64,000 nucleotides of DNA from Litchfieldella rifensis (GCF_042646605.1 NZ_JBHRUG010000031.1:62001-126000), one strand, 5' to 3'; numbered from the stretch's first letter, positions 1-7,501 are shown. Notes: generated from the letters alone by a model not told the origin. Numbers and translations are program-made.

Positions 1-681
1 CTTCCGCTCGGCGTGGGCTTGCGCGACGATGCGACCTTCGCCAATTATCTGTCCAGTGGCAATGCCACCCTGGTGGACAGGTTGCGTGCCCAACTCGATG
101 AAGCTGGCGAGCCGTTCCTGTTCCTGTGGGGTGGCGAGGGCGTCGGTCGCAGCCATCTGCTGCAGGCGGCTTGCCACGAGGCCAGCGATCGCGACAAGCG
201 CGCCCTCTACCTGCCGTTGGAGGAACTCGGCCACTTTCCACCGCATATGCTCGAGGACATCGAGCGCCTGGACCTGCTGGCCATCGACGACCTTGACCGT
301 GTCCTGGGCCGCAAGCGTTGGGAAGAAGCGCTGTTCCACTGCTTCAACCGGCTGCGTGACGCCGGCAAACGCCTGGTGATCGCGGCGGGGGCTTCCCCCC
401 GTCAACTGGATATCGGGCTGCCCGATCTGGCGTCACGATTGACCTGGGGCATGACCTTCCATGTCAAACCGCTCGACGATGATGGGCGGGTCGAGGCGCT
501 CAAGTTGCGGGCACGCGTCCGCGGCATGCAACTCCCCGACGAAGTCGCCCGTTATATCCTCCATCGCGGTCCGCGGCGGCTGGGCGAGCTGTTCGAGGCA
601 CTCGAGACCCTGGATCGTGCCTCGCTCTCCGCCCAGCGCAAGCTGACCATTCCCTTCGTCAAGCAGGCACTGAACTGGTAG
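1..681 (+). CDS. hda: DnaA regulatory inactivator Hda (5' end outside window)
   Basis: AAA+ protein related to DnaA domain III. In the known family it works with the DNA-loaded beta clamp to stimulate ATP hydrolysis by DnaA and prevent re-initiation. The reading frame is open from the first base (LPLGVGLRDDATF, the usual Hda N-terminal region), so only a few residues, including the clamp-binding start, are missing. A Walker A-like stretch WGGEGVGRSHLL is followed by Walker B LLAIDDLD and a sensor region. The protein ends near 222 visible residues, close to family length. It converges on the ehuB-like gene with only a 15-bp gap and no visible terminator. Confidence 0.93.
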   Translation, partial: LPLGVGLRDDATFANYLSSGNATLVDRLRAQLDEAGEPFLFLWGGEGVGRSHLLQAACHEASDRDKRALYLPLEELGHFPPHMLEDIERLDLLAIDDLDRVLGRKRWEEALFHCFNRLRDAGKRLVIAAGASPRQLDIGLPDLASRLTWGMTFHVKPLDDDGRVEALKLRARVRGMQLPDEVARYILHRGPRRLGELFEALETLDRASLSAQRKLTIPFVKQALNW

Positions 682-696
682 CGACGTCTCGCGAGT

Positions 697-1566
697 TCAT
701 TCGCTGCAGAGTTGTTCGGTGGTGTACTTGAATGAACTCAGGATGTCGTCCTTGGTGAAGCCGTACTGTGTCAGGGTCTGTTCCCAGGCTTCGGTGTTCT
801 TGTAAGCGAGAAGCTGCTGATTGAAGGCATCACGCAGGGACTCGGAATCCTGGGCGAAGGTGAAGCCTCCCCAACTGCGCACTTCTTCGCCATTGAGGAT
901 GGGGTCGACGAAATTGAGCGCGACCTCTACCTGCGGGTCCTGCTTTTCCAGTTCGGAGACCGTCAGGCCCGTGCCCGCATAGGCATCGGCACGTCCATTG
1001 GTGATCGCCTCGATGGCTTCCGCATTCTCCTCGATGACCACCAGTTGCGAGTCGGGAACTCCCAGTGCTTGAAGTATCTCGCGCTGGTCGGCCCCCCCGA
1101 GGATCGCGACCTTGATATCGTCACGCTCGGCGAAATCGCTGTAGGCATGAATCTCCTCGGGGTTGCCGGCGGCTACCAGGAGCCCCTCGCCATAGGAGGT
1201 ATTCGGCTCGGAGTAGATCACTCGTTGGCAGCGAGCGGGGAGAATGGCCATCTCTGCGGCGACCATATCGAAGCGATCTTCCTCCAACCCGGGAATCAGG
1301 TCACTGAACGCGGTCGATGTCCATTCGATCGTGTCGATGCCCAATTCCTCGAGAATCGGTTTGGCGACATCGGGGCCCGCCCCTGCGGCATCGCCGTCCT
1401 CGTCCAGGTAGCCATAGGGAACTTCGTTGGCGACCGCAATGCGGATACTGCCCTGGTTCTGGACTTCCTCCAAGGTCGCAGCATGGACGACGGCACAGGA
1501 TAAGCCGGAAAATAACGCGGAGGCAGTCAGTGCCGCCATCATCCGCTTCTTGGTGTTGTATCGCAT
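697..1566 (-). CDS. ehuB: EhuB-like ectoine/hydroxyectoine ABC substrate-binding protein
   Basis: Periplasmic solute receptor of the amino-acid-binding (family 3) type. The N-terminus is a signal peptide (basic MRYNTKKR, hydrophobic core, cleavage after VVHAA). The body resembles EhuB: IRIAVANEVPYGYLD, the APDVA stretch, PARCQRVIYSEP, and an ending TTEQLCSE. I chose the ATG at 1566 because GGGAGA precedes it; the frame stays open further upstream. No permease or ATPase gene lies next to it, so it is an orphan receptor here. Ectoine specificity is inferred from family resemblance; another polar amino acid is possible. Confidence 0.8.
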   Translation of the reverse strand: MRYNTKKRMMAALTASALFSGLSCAVVHAATLEEVQNQGSIRIAVANEVPYGYLDEDGDAAGAGPDVAKPILEELGIDTIEWTSTAFSDLIPGLEEDRFDMVAAEMAILPARCQRVIYSEPNTSYGEGLLVAAGNPEEIHAYSDFAERDDIKVAILGGADQREILQALGVPDSQLVVIEENAEAIEAITNGRADAYAGTGLTVSELEKQDPQVEVALNFVDPILNGEEVRSWGGFTFAQDSESLRDAFNQQLLAYKNTEAWEQTLTQYGFTKDDILSSFKYTTEQLCSE

Positions 1567-1667
1567 CGCCTGAAATCTCCCTTGCCATGATGGGCCTGGC
1601 CCGTGTCGATTTCTCTCATGGCCTAAACATAGGTGGCTAGACAAGAGGTTGCCAACACGTTGCCGAC

Positions 1668-2093
1668 TCAGCGTGGCTCTCCATTCAGCGTGGCGATCAG
1701 CTTGCGTTCGCCACCATGGTCGCGATGCTCTCCTAGCCAGATACCCTGCCAGGTGCCGAGCACCAAGCGTCCCTCGCTTACTGCCAGCGTCAACTGGGTG
1801 CCAAACAGGCTGGCTCCGACGTGGGCTGGCATATCGTCCGGCCCTTCCAGGGTATGGCGGAAATAGGGCAGGTCGCCGGGGACCAGGTGACGAATGAAGG
1901 CCTCCATGTCATGGCGTACATCCGGGTCGGCATTCTCGTTCAGGGTCAGCGATGCCGAGGTATGCAGAAGCTGCAGGTGCAACAGCCCTACCTTCAGTTC
2001 GTTCAGGCGTGGCAAGGCCTCGATGACTTCGGTCGTGACCAGGTGAAATCCTCGCGAACGTGGTGTCAAGTGTATGGTTCGTTGATCCCACAT
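1668..2093 (-). CDS. yjbQ: YjbQ/UPF0047 family protein
   Basis: Small trimeric cytosolic protein of the UPF0047 (YjbQ) family, 141 residues. Members have been linked to secondary thiamine-phosphate synthase activity, but the physiological role is unsettled. Family landmarks are LLHTSASLTLNENADPDV, the mid-region HVGASLFG, and a C-terminal GTWQGIWLGEHRD holding conserved Trp, Glu and His. I chose the ATG at 2093 rather than the longer frame because homologues start at this WDQRTIHL-like segment. It lies between the lipoprotein and ehuB-like genes on the same strand, without tight overlap. Confidence 0.88.
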   Translation of the reverse strand: MWDQRTIHLTPRSRGFHLVTTEVIEALPRLNELKVGLLHLQLLHTSASLTLNENADPDVRHDMEAFIRHLVPGDLPYFRHTLEGPDDMPAHVGASLFGTQLTLAVSEGRLVLGTWQGIWLGEHRDHGGERKLIATLNGEPR

Positions 2094-2156
2094 CGTCGAG
2101 CGGCCTCCTGAAATGGCTGGATGAGGTTCAGTGTCGGGACTCGTCGATCGCATCGT

Positions 2157-2723
2157 TCAACGACTCAGCGTCACGCGTGCGGTCTGACCGGTACCGACGT
2201 GTACCTGATGGATGATGATGGGGCTACGCTGGCTGGTGCCCGGAAGACTGACGCTGCCTGCGACATAATAATCTCCGGCCGGCAAGCCGTTGACCGTGAA
2301 GTGTCCCTGACTGTCGGTACGCGCCTGACGGGTGAATGCCTGCGCTCTTGGGTCGGCGGGCTCGACGGCCCGGCCGGCCAGCGCCACTTCCGCGGCTTCG
2401 GCCGAATAGGTGGTCACCGGTGCGACCGAGATGGTTTCGTTGGCTCCATAGATCCGGTCGCCGCTGCGTGTCGTGAAGTACAGACGTCCGCTGATCGTCG
2501 CGTTGCCATGCTTGGACAACGCCGCGTATTCCTGTTCCGGGAAGGGCACTTGCCTGGCGACGCGTCCCGCTGGTGGAGAGGGGCGGGTGCCTGGCCCGGC
2601 AGCACGTTCGGTGTTCCGGTCGATGATCTCGATCCGCCGAGATGTCGAATCCACCCCGGGGCCCATGACTTGGCAGCCGGCAACCATGACCCCGATTACC
2701 ATCAAGGCTAGCCACTTGTGCAT
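2157..2723 (-). CDS. Lipoprotein with carboxypeptidase-regulatory-like domain
   Basis: A short basic start and hydrophobic segment lead to the lipobox VMVAGC at about residues 13-18, so the mature protein should be lipid-anchored at Cys18. After a Pro-rich linker the rest looks like beta-sandwich: an ISGRLYFTT strand, then TRQARTDSQGHFTVNGLPAGDYYV, the typical turn of a carboxypeptidase-D regulatory-like domain. The function is unknown. The ATG at 2723 is chosen because it places the signal peptide correctly. It is followed at about 60 bp by yjbQ on the same strand. Confidence 0.72.
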   Translation of the reverse strand: MHKWLALMVIGVMVAGCQVMGPGVDSTSRRIEIIDRNTERAAGPGTRPSPPAGRVARQVPFPEQEYAALSKHGNATISGRLYFTTRSGDRIYGANETISVAPVTTYSAEAAEVALAGRAVEPADPRAQAFTRQARTDSQGHFTVNGLPAGDYYVAGSVSLPGTSQRSPIIIHQVHVGTGQTARVTLSR

Positions 2724-2775
2724 GTTCGTTTCCTTCCTTACGTCCTTCTGGAGCATTCTATCCCTCCCTTTTTCC

Positions 2776-3360
2776 TTACCCTAGTGCCGGTACGCTGGTG
2801 ATCCACACATGCAGGTGGAAAGCGAACAGAAAATAAAAAGCCAGGCCTACCACCACGGCAATCACGTCGCCACGAAACCGAGCCACCACGGGCCCCTTGC
2901 CGGCGGCTCGGTTTCGCTGGCGCGCGGCGCGAAATGCGACGATCGACCAGATCAGGAAGGCCCCGAAGAACAGGATCTCTCCGAAGTGACCATTGACCAG
3001 CAGATGGCTCAGCGCCCACAGCATGACGCTGAGCAGCATGGGGTGGCCCAGGGTACTGCGAATATGGTTGGCCGGACTGTAAGTGGCGACCAGCAGGATG
3101 AAGGCAGGGATCATCAGCAAGGCCACCACGTGCTGGGTCCACATCGGCGGGACCCAGATCACGATGGGGTCAGGGCTCATGCGCATTGCGCCGAAGCCCC
3201 AGATGGCCAGCGTCAGTCCGACAATGGAAACCAGTGAGTAGGCAATTCTCCAGGTGCGCTCACCGAAGCGTTCGATTTGTTCGCGACGCCAATCATCGGC
3301 AAAGACACGCACGGAGTGCATTCCCAGAAACAGCAGCAGGCCGAGAAGCATTACCGTCAT
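2776..3360 (-). CDS. nnrU: NnrU family membrane protein
   Basis: Integral membrane protein of the NnrU family, 194 residues with about five or six hydrophobic segments (near 1-18, 38-56, 75-93, 104-124, 131-146, 170-190). NnrU was named from denitrifiers, where it is linked to nitric oxide/nitrite metabolism; related proteins also act in carotenoid isomerisation. Visible landmarks are GMHSVRVFADDWR near the start and ANHIRSTLGHPMLLSVMLWALSHL in the middle. AAGGA lies before the ATG. It sits just upstream of, and divergent from, two FNR-type regulators, which fits an oxygen-limited respiratory setting. Confidence 0.82.
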   Translation of the reverse strand: MTVMLLGLLLFLGMHSVRVFADDWRREQIERFGERTWRIAYSLVSIVGLTLAIWGFGAMRMSPDPIVIWVPPMWTQHVVALLMIPAFILLVATYSPANHIRSTLGHPMLLSVMLWALSHLLVNGHFGEILFFGAFLIWSIVAFRAARQRNRAAGKGPVVARFRGDVIAVVVGLAFYFLFAFHLHVWITSVPALG

Positions 3361-3732
3361 GGTAGAGAAATCCTTTTGAGTCGGCCGATGGCAGGGGCGC
3401 CCGGCAGAGCAATTCTAGCCTATTACGAATGCCCTCACTGTGCCTTCGTCATGCCTTCTGCCACCTCCTCAGTCTGTCCTTTGACAACGGTGTCGCTTGC
3501 GTATGCGCCACCGCCTCGTAGGCGCCGGTGCTATCACCCCGGCGTGACTTCAACGTTGCGAATATCCGCAATATGCCGGCATCACCGCCATGACGAACCT
3601 CAAGCCGGGTAGGGATGCCACCAAAGGACCAGGTTTCCAGCTGGCGGACATGGCGGATCTCAGTTCGCGATTGCCCCGGGATTCTTTCATATTGAAGGAG
3701 GTGCCTCTAAGCTTATTTTGGGAGGTGTGACT
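3361..3732. other. Intergenic region between nnrU and the first fnr-type gene
   Basis: This 372-bp divergent spacer should carry the promoters of nnrU (minus strand) and the first FNR-type gene (plus strand). I find no good TTGAT-N4-ATCAA FNR box, no tRNA and no convincing short gene. Two purine-rich GGAGG stretches lie near the right end; the one at 3721-3725 is the ribosome binding site that fixes the start at 3733. Confidence 0.6.
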
Positions 3733-4488
3733 ATGACGAATCCCAGCAACGTAGTGAGCTTTGCCAGCCAGCACGGTGTGGATTGCCGGTCCTGTCACTT
3801 GAGTTCCCTGTGCTTGCCGCGGGGGCTGCCTCTGGAAGATATCGCTGAGCTCAACGGCATCGCCCAACCGCTTGCCCCAGTGAGGAAGCGCGAGGCCCTG
3901 TTTCTACAGGGCATGCCATTCACCAGCCTGTTTGCGGTACGCTCCGGGAGCCTCAAGCAGGTCACCACGACCGAAACCGACGAATACCTGGTCACCACCT
4001 TCTTCCTGCCGGGCGAACTGGCCGGCCTCGATGCCATCGCCGAGGGAAGCTATCCGGGCAGTGCCGTGGCCCTGGAGACCACGACGGTGTGTGAATTGCC
4101 TTTCGAGCAACTCGACGCTCTGTGCATGCGCGTGCCGGAGCTAAGGCAACGTGTCTATCGCAACCTGAGCCAGGATGTGCATAACGAGCGCCTGATGTTG
4201 CGCCTGTTGCTGCGCAGGACCGCCGACGTGCGGCTGGCCTGCTTCTTCGTTGCCATGTCGGCCCGTTTTCGGCGGCGCGGCTACTCGCCCTATCGCTTCC
4301 AGCTAGCGATGTCGCGCGGCGACATTGGCAACTACCTGGGCCTGACGATGGAAACCGTGAGCCGGACGCTGGCGCGTTATCAGCAGCAAAGACTGCTCGA
4401 CATTCGCGGTCGTGACTTCCATATCCTCGATCTGGAGGCGCTTACCCGTTTTGCCGAGGAAAGCGGCCGGCGCGGGGTGAACGGTTGA
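3733..4488 (+). CDS. anr: FNR/ANR-type oxygen-sensing transcription regulator
   Basis: Crp/Fnr-superfamily regulator, 251 residues. The N-terminus has C-x2-C-x5-C (CRSCHLSSLC, about residues 18-27), and a fourth cysteine lies in VCELPFEQL in the sensor domain. This is the pattern that binds the oxygen-labile 4Fe-4S cluster of FNR. A cyclic-nucleotide-binding-like beta roll follows, then a dimer helix and a C-terminal helix-turn-helix with ETVSRTLARY, whose E-xx-SR residues read TTGAT half-sites. GGAGG at 3721-3725 decides the ATG at 3733 over the upstream TTG. A stem-loop follows the stop. It should switch anaerobic/microaerobic genes; a close paralogue lies immediately downstream. Confidence 0.92.
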   Translation: MTNPSNVVSFASQHGVDCRSCHLSSLCLPRGLPLEDIAELNGIAQPLAPVRKREALFLQGMPFTSLFAVRSGSLKQVTTTETDEYLVTTFFLPGELAGLDAIAEGSYPGSAVALETTTVCELPFEQLDALCMRVPELRQRVYRNLSQDVHNERLMLRLLLRRTADVRLACFFVAMSARFRRRGYSPYRFQLAMSRGDIGNYLGLTMETVSRTLARYQQQRLLDIRGRDFHILDLEALTRFAEESGRRGVNG

Positions 4489-4502
4489 ATGCCGACCAAT
4501 CC

Positions 4503-4526
4503 CCAGGCACCCGCCAAGGTGCCTGG
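4503..4526 (+). terminator. Stem-loop after first FNR gene
   Basis: A perfect 9-bp stem CCAGGCACC/GGTGCCTGG with a 6-nt loop starts 15 bp after the stop codon. There is no T-tract, so intrinsic termination is plausible but not certain. The same core (CCAGGCA...GGTGCCTGG) recurs after the paralogous gene. Confidence 0.55.
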
Positions 4527-4638
4527 CGGTGCCGCTTGCCACATGGCTGAGGACGGCGATTCCGGCCATGAACGGCATCAACTTTCGTGGCGGATGCCGC
4601 ATAATGTCCCTCCGTTTCGGTCGTTATCCAGAATCAGG

Positions 4639-4652
4639 ATGATAACCGTCAA
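4639..4652 (+). promoter_or_regulatory. Imperfect FNR/ANR box upstream of second FNR paralogue
   Basis: ATGAT-AACC-GTCAA matches 8 of the 10 conserved positions of TTGAT-N4-ATCAA. A CAAAAT hexamer at 4675-4680 could serve as -10 and would put the start near 4687, so the box would be centred at -41.5, the classical FNR-activated position. The spacing is the main support. Confidence 0.45.
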
Positions 4653-4793
4653 GTTGCGAGACGAAAGGTGCTCACAAAATGCCACATTTGAGGCATGGTA
4701 TAGGGCGTCTATGGGGCTCTCCCGCAGCGGGTGCCGCGTTGCGCGCCGCGAGGGCCTAAGCAAACCGTTCTTGGAGTTGAAGTATTTGCCAAT

Positions 4794-5480
4794 ATGAGCT
4801 GCTTGTGCCTGCCCATGGGGCTGCCTCTGGAGGACATTCCTGAACTCCACGATACCCACACGTTCACGCTGCTAAGGAAGGGCGAAGCGTTGTTCAGGCA
4901 GGGAATGCCGTTTACTGGTTTATTTCTGGTGCGCTCCGGCAGCCTCAAGCAGGTGTCGACGACCAGTACCGACGAGTCCCTGGTCACGGCCTACGCGATG
5001 GCCGGGGACTTGGTGGGGCTCGATGCCATCGGGCAGAGTCTCTATCCTGGTACTGCTATGGCGCTGGAAACCACCACCGTTAGCGTGTTGCCGCAAGAGC
5101 GACTCAGCGAACTCGGGGCGCAGCTGCCCGCGTTGCGTCAGCAGTTGTGCCGCAACCTGAGTCAGGAGGTGCACAACGAGCGCCTGATGTTGCGCCTGTT
5201 GCTGCGCAGAACCGCCGAGGCGCGTCTAGCGTATTTCCTTGTCGCCGTGTCGGCGCGTTTTCAGCGCCGCGGTTACTCGGCCTCGCGGTTTCGGTTGGCG
5301 CTATCGCGCAGCGACATCGGCAGCTACCTGGGGCTGACGGTGGAGACCGTCAGCCGCACCTTGGCACGCTTCCACAAGCAGGGGTTGCTCAAGGCCAACG
5401 GGCGCGACTTCCATATCCTCGACCTGGAGACGCTTTCCCGGGTTGCCGGGGCCAGCGGGCGGCGAGGAATGGGTGGTTGA
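4794..5480 (+). CDS. FNR paralogue lacking the Fe-S cluster cysteines
   Basis: Crp/Fnr-family regulator of 228 residues, very similar along its length to the upstream gene (shared HNERLMLRLLLRRTA, RRGYS, ETVSRTLAR and GRDFHILDLE). The N-terminus starts MSCLCLPMGLPLED, so the first two cluster cysteines are absent, and the fourth is Ser in TTVSVLPQERL. It should not hold an FNR-type 4Fe-4S cluster. The E-xx-SR recognition helix is intact, so it probably reads the same DNA sites. The ATG at 4794 is chosen from the alignment; a GTG at 4731 would add 21 unrelated residues and still not restore the motif. No strong ribosome binding site is seen. Confidence 0.85.
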   Translation: MSCLCLPMGLPLEDIPELHDTHTFTLLRKGEALFRQGMPFTGLFLVRSGSLKQVSTTSTDESLVTAYAMAGDLVGLDAIGQSLYPGTAMALETTTVSVLPQERLSELGAQLPALRQQLCRNLSQEVHNERLMLRLLLRRTAEARLAYFLVAVSARFQRRGYSASRFRLALSRSDIGSYLGLTVETVSRTLARFHKQGLLKANGRDFHILDLETLSRVAGASGRRGMGG

Positions 5481-5490
5481 GCACTGGCAA

Positions 5491-5527
5491 CTCCCACCAG
5501 GCATTCGCCAAAGGTGCCTGGTGGGAG
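5491..5527 (+). terminator. Stem-loop terminator after second FNR paralogue
   Basis: A perfect 13-bp stem CTCCCACCAGGCA/TGCCTGGTGGGAG with an 11-nt loop lies 10 bp after the stop codon. It can form on either strand and so may also serve the convergent minus-strand gene at 5542. No T-tract follows. Confidence 0.65.
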
Positions 5528-5541
5528 GTTGCCCTATAGGG

Positions 5542-6099
5542 TTAGCCAAAGGTGGAGAGATTCAACCGAGCGACTCTCGCGCGATGATGAGCTTCTTCAG
5601 GCCTTGGCCGTTGACCGCTGGCCAATCTCCATTGTTCTTGGCATTCCTGGAGGACACGGCATGCGACATGCTTCTGTCTGGCGAAAGTCAGGAAAGGCTC
5701 ATGCAACTCCGGTGTGGCATTGGTCTCCAGCAGTCGATCGGAGAAGTGCCGTGAGTGGTGAGCGGCCTCCAGGGCTTGTTTCAGCGTCTGGTCTGCCATG
5801 ACGTCATCGGTGATGAAGAAATGTCGCTGGGCGGCGGTGGCGGGAAGAGAGTGGTCATTCCTGGCCTCGGTCGTCGTGAGGCAGGCGCTCAGTCCCAATC
5901 GTTCGGCCACGTGACCTAGCGTGTCGAGCCGCTGTTCACACTCGCTGCCCAGTGCTGCCATGAGGCGGCTGATGTAGGTGGCATTGGGCAGAAAGCTCAG
6001 AGCGAGCCTCCGATAGCGATACATCTCCTGGTTTTCGTGGGTACTGGCCAGAACGAGTTGCTCCTGTGGCAAGAGGGTGAGGGGCGTCAAGTCGATCAT
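5542..6099 (-). CDS. Hypothetical helical, possibly ferritin-like protein with FNR-controlled promoter
   Basis: I do not recognise this 185-residue protein firmly. It looks all-helical, with no signal peptide or membrane segment. Glu/His-rich helices occur in order: THENQEMYRYRRLALSF, GSECEQRLDTLGHVAERL, AHHSRHFSDRLLE and FARQKHVACRVLQECQEQW, resembling a four-helix ferritin/rubrerythrin-like bundle, though a diiron site cannot be proven by eye. The ATG at 6099 is preferred over an upstream in-frame start inside the leader. Two perfect FNR boxes lie upstream at positions that fit activation, so it is probably made under low oxygen. Confidence 0.6.
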   Translation of the reverse strand: MIDLTPLTLLPQEQLVLASTHENQEMYRYRRLALSFLPNATYISRLMAALGSECEQRLDTLGHVAERLGLSACLTTTEARNDHSLPATAAQRHFFITDDVMADQTLKQALEAAHHSRHFSDRLLETNATPELHEPFLTFARQKHVACRVLQECQEQWRLASGQRPRPEEAHHRARVARLNLSTFG

Positions 6100-6152
6100 G
6101 TGCTGTTGTCTCGCTGTCAAAGTTAGAGAGCCGGATGGCGTCAACAGCGCTC

Positions 6153-6158
6153 AGTGTA
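6153..6158 (-). promoter_or_regulatory. Candidate -10 element of FNR-dependent promoter
   Basis: TACACT on the minus strand would place transcription start near 6146-6147, about 41.5-42.5 bp from the centre of the nearer FNR box, which is the class II activation spacing. Confidence 0.5.
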
Positions 6159-6181
6159 GGGAGGAAGCCGTAAACCCCACC

Positions 6182-6195
6182 TTGATTTGCATCAA
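6182..6195 (-). promoter_or_regulatory. Perfect FNR/ANR box 1
   Basis: TTGAT-TTGC-ATCAA is an exact match to the FNR/ANR consensus, centred about 42 bp upstream of the inferred start of the minus-strand helical-protein gene. Confidence 0.88.
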
Positions 6196-6230
6196 ATCGC
6201 GGTACGGATTCCCGCAAGGGGCGGCCATTC

Positions 6231-6244
6231 TTGATGGGTATCAA
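6231..6244 (-). promoter_or_regulatory. Perfect FNR/ANR box 2
   Basis: TTGAT-GGGT-ATCAA is a second exact match, 49 bp (centre to centre) upstream of box 1, placing it near -91 from the inferred start. Tandem sites near -41.5 and -91.5 are a known FNR arrangement. Confidence 0.85.
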
Positions 6245-6349
6245 ACAACGGTATGGCGCCGAGCGATGGACTGGCTATTCCAGGCAGGCGGGAGTGGCGT
6301 AGAAGTGTCCAGCAGAGGGGTGTCCGAGGTGGGGCATGAGACGAGGTAC

Positions 6350-7372
6350 TCAACCCGGGGCAATGAGTTCCGCCATTTCCAGCCGGTTGCGTCCATTACG
6401 CTTGGCTAGCATGAGCATGGCATCGGCCCGGCTGAGCAGCTCGTCCAGGCTTTCATCTGTCGCCTGGCGCTGTGCTAGCCCCAGGCTGATCGAGCAGGAC
6501 GTGGTGGCCTGCACGGCTGTGCGTAGCCGCTCGGCACTTTCTCTGGCGCCGGCAAGCGGGGTTTCCGGTATCAGGATCATGAACTCGTCGCCGCCATAGC
6601 GCCCGACCAGGTCGCTGTCGCGAAGCGTTTCCCTGATGACTTTGGCGACCTGGCGCAGGACGTGGTCGCCGGCGGCGTGCCCACAGCGGTCGTTGATGCC
6701 CTTGAAGTCGTCGATATCGAGCATCAGGGCGCAGAGCGGCAGATCGTAGCGGTTGGCACGACGCAGTTCGGCTTCGGCGAGTGTGACCATGTGTCGTCGG
6801 TTATAGGCATCGGTGAGAAAGTCGCGGGTGGCCAGGATCGCGAGGCGTTCATTGACCGCAAGCAGTTCCGCTGTACGTTCCGTGACGCGCCGTTCGAGTT
6901 CCAGGTTCTGTCGCTCGAGGGCTTCGCGTGCCAGGCGTAGCTCGGTGAGGTTTTGTGCGACGCCGAACAGGTGGGTGATAATGCCACCCTGGTTCTTGAT
7001 CGGCACCAGCAGTGTCAGCCAGTGCCCATGCTGCCGAGTGCCATCGCTATCTATGAAAATACCGCTTTCCTCATAGCGAATCGGCGTACCGGCTTCGACG
7101 CAACGAGCGTAATTACGCAGCACATCGTGCCCGATGGGTCCAGGCAGCAAATCACCGATACGTTGGCCAAGGTTCTGAGTGGCTATGCCGATCGAGGTCT
7201 GCTGTGCCGGGTTGATCGCTTCGATGATGAAGTCTTCGGGACCTTCGACCCGAATGATGAACATGCGCTCGGGAAAGTGTTCCCAAAGTGTCCTGACGAA
7301 ATGAAGACCTGCGTGAGTATCGAGCAGGGCGAGGAAATCGGGTGTGAGTGTCGGTGCTTGCTCCATGCGCAT
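6350..7372 (-). CDS. PAS-GGDEF diguanylate cyclase
   Basis: Predicted cytosolic sensor enzyme, 340 residues, making cyclic di-GMP from two GTP. The N-terminal part (about 20-150) looks like a PAS fold ending GIITHLFGVAQNLTE. A short coiled coil ERQNLELERRVTERTAELL links to the GGDEF domain, which starts at ATRDFLTDAYNRRH. The active-site motif GGDEF is intact, and RDSD five residues before it is a canonical RxxD inhibitory site, so product feedback is expected. No transmembrane segment is seen. The ATG at 7372 has a G-rich stretch upstream; the ATG at 7366 is an alternative. Confidence 0.92.
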   Translation of the reverse strand: MRMEQAPTLTPDFLALLDTHAGLHFVRTLWEHFPERMFIIRVEGPEDFIIEAINPAQQTSIGIATQNLGQRIGDLLPGPIGHDVLRNYARCVEAGTPIRYEESGIFIDSDGTRQHGHWLTLLVPIKNQGGIITHLFGVAQNLTELRLAREALERQNLELERRVTERTAELLAVNERLAILATRDFLTDAYNRRHMVTLAEAELRRANRYDLPLCALMLDIDDFKGINDRCGHAAGDHVLRQVAKVIRETLRDSDLVGRYGGDEFMILIPETPLAGARESAERLRTAVQATTSCSISLGLAQRQATDESLDELLSRADAMLMLAKRNGRNRLEMAELIAPG

Positions 7373-7423
7373 GGCTCGAGTGACCCCCAAGGCGGTATCA
7401 CACAGCGTAGTCCAGCGACATCA

Positions 7424-7464
7424 CGTCAACAGGCCGCCGATCGGGGATCGGCGGCCTGTTGACG
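7424..7464 (-). terminator. Long stem-loop terminator downstream of phasin gene
   Basis: A perfect 19-bp stem (7424-7442 with 7446-7464) and a GGG loop lie 37 bp past the phasin stop on the minus strand. There is no T-tract. It separates phasin transcription from the diguanylate cyclase gene and may also stabilise the abundant phasin mRNA. Confidence 0.75.
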
Positions 7465-7501
7465 ACGGTGCTGACTGGCCGGAGCCAGCGGATACCGCGA
7501 C

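Larger units (their letters stand above)
4489..4793. other. Spacer between the two FNR paralogues
   Basis: This 305-bp stretch holds a terminator-like stem-loop just after the first gene and an imperfect FNR box at 4639-4652 with a correctly spaced CAAAAT at 4675-4680, both listed separately. No RNA gene or convincing short ORF is seen. The leader before the second paralogue would be about 107 nt if the inferred start near 4687 is right. Confidence 0.6.

Noticed and set aside
3481..3494. TTGACAACGGTGTC as an FNR box before the first FNR gene
   Set aside because: The left half resembles TTGAC but the right half does not match ATCAA; too weak to call.
4731..4793. Longer start (GTG 4731) for the second FNR paralogue, adding one more Cys
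   Set aside because: The extra 21 residues do not align with the first paralogue, do not recreate C-x2-C-x5-C, and no ribosome binding site precedes the GTG.
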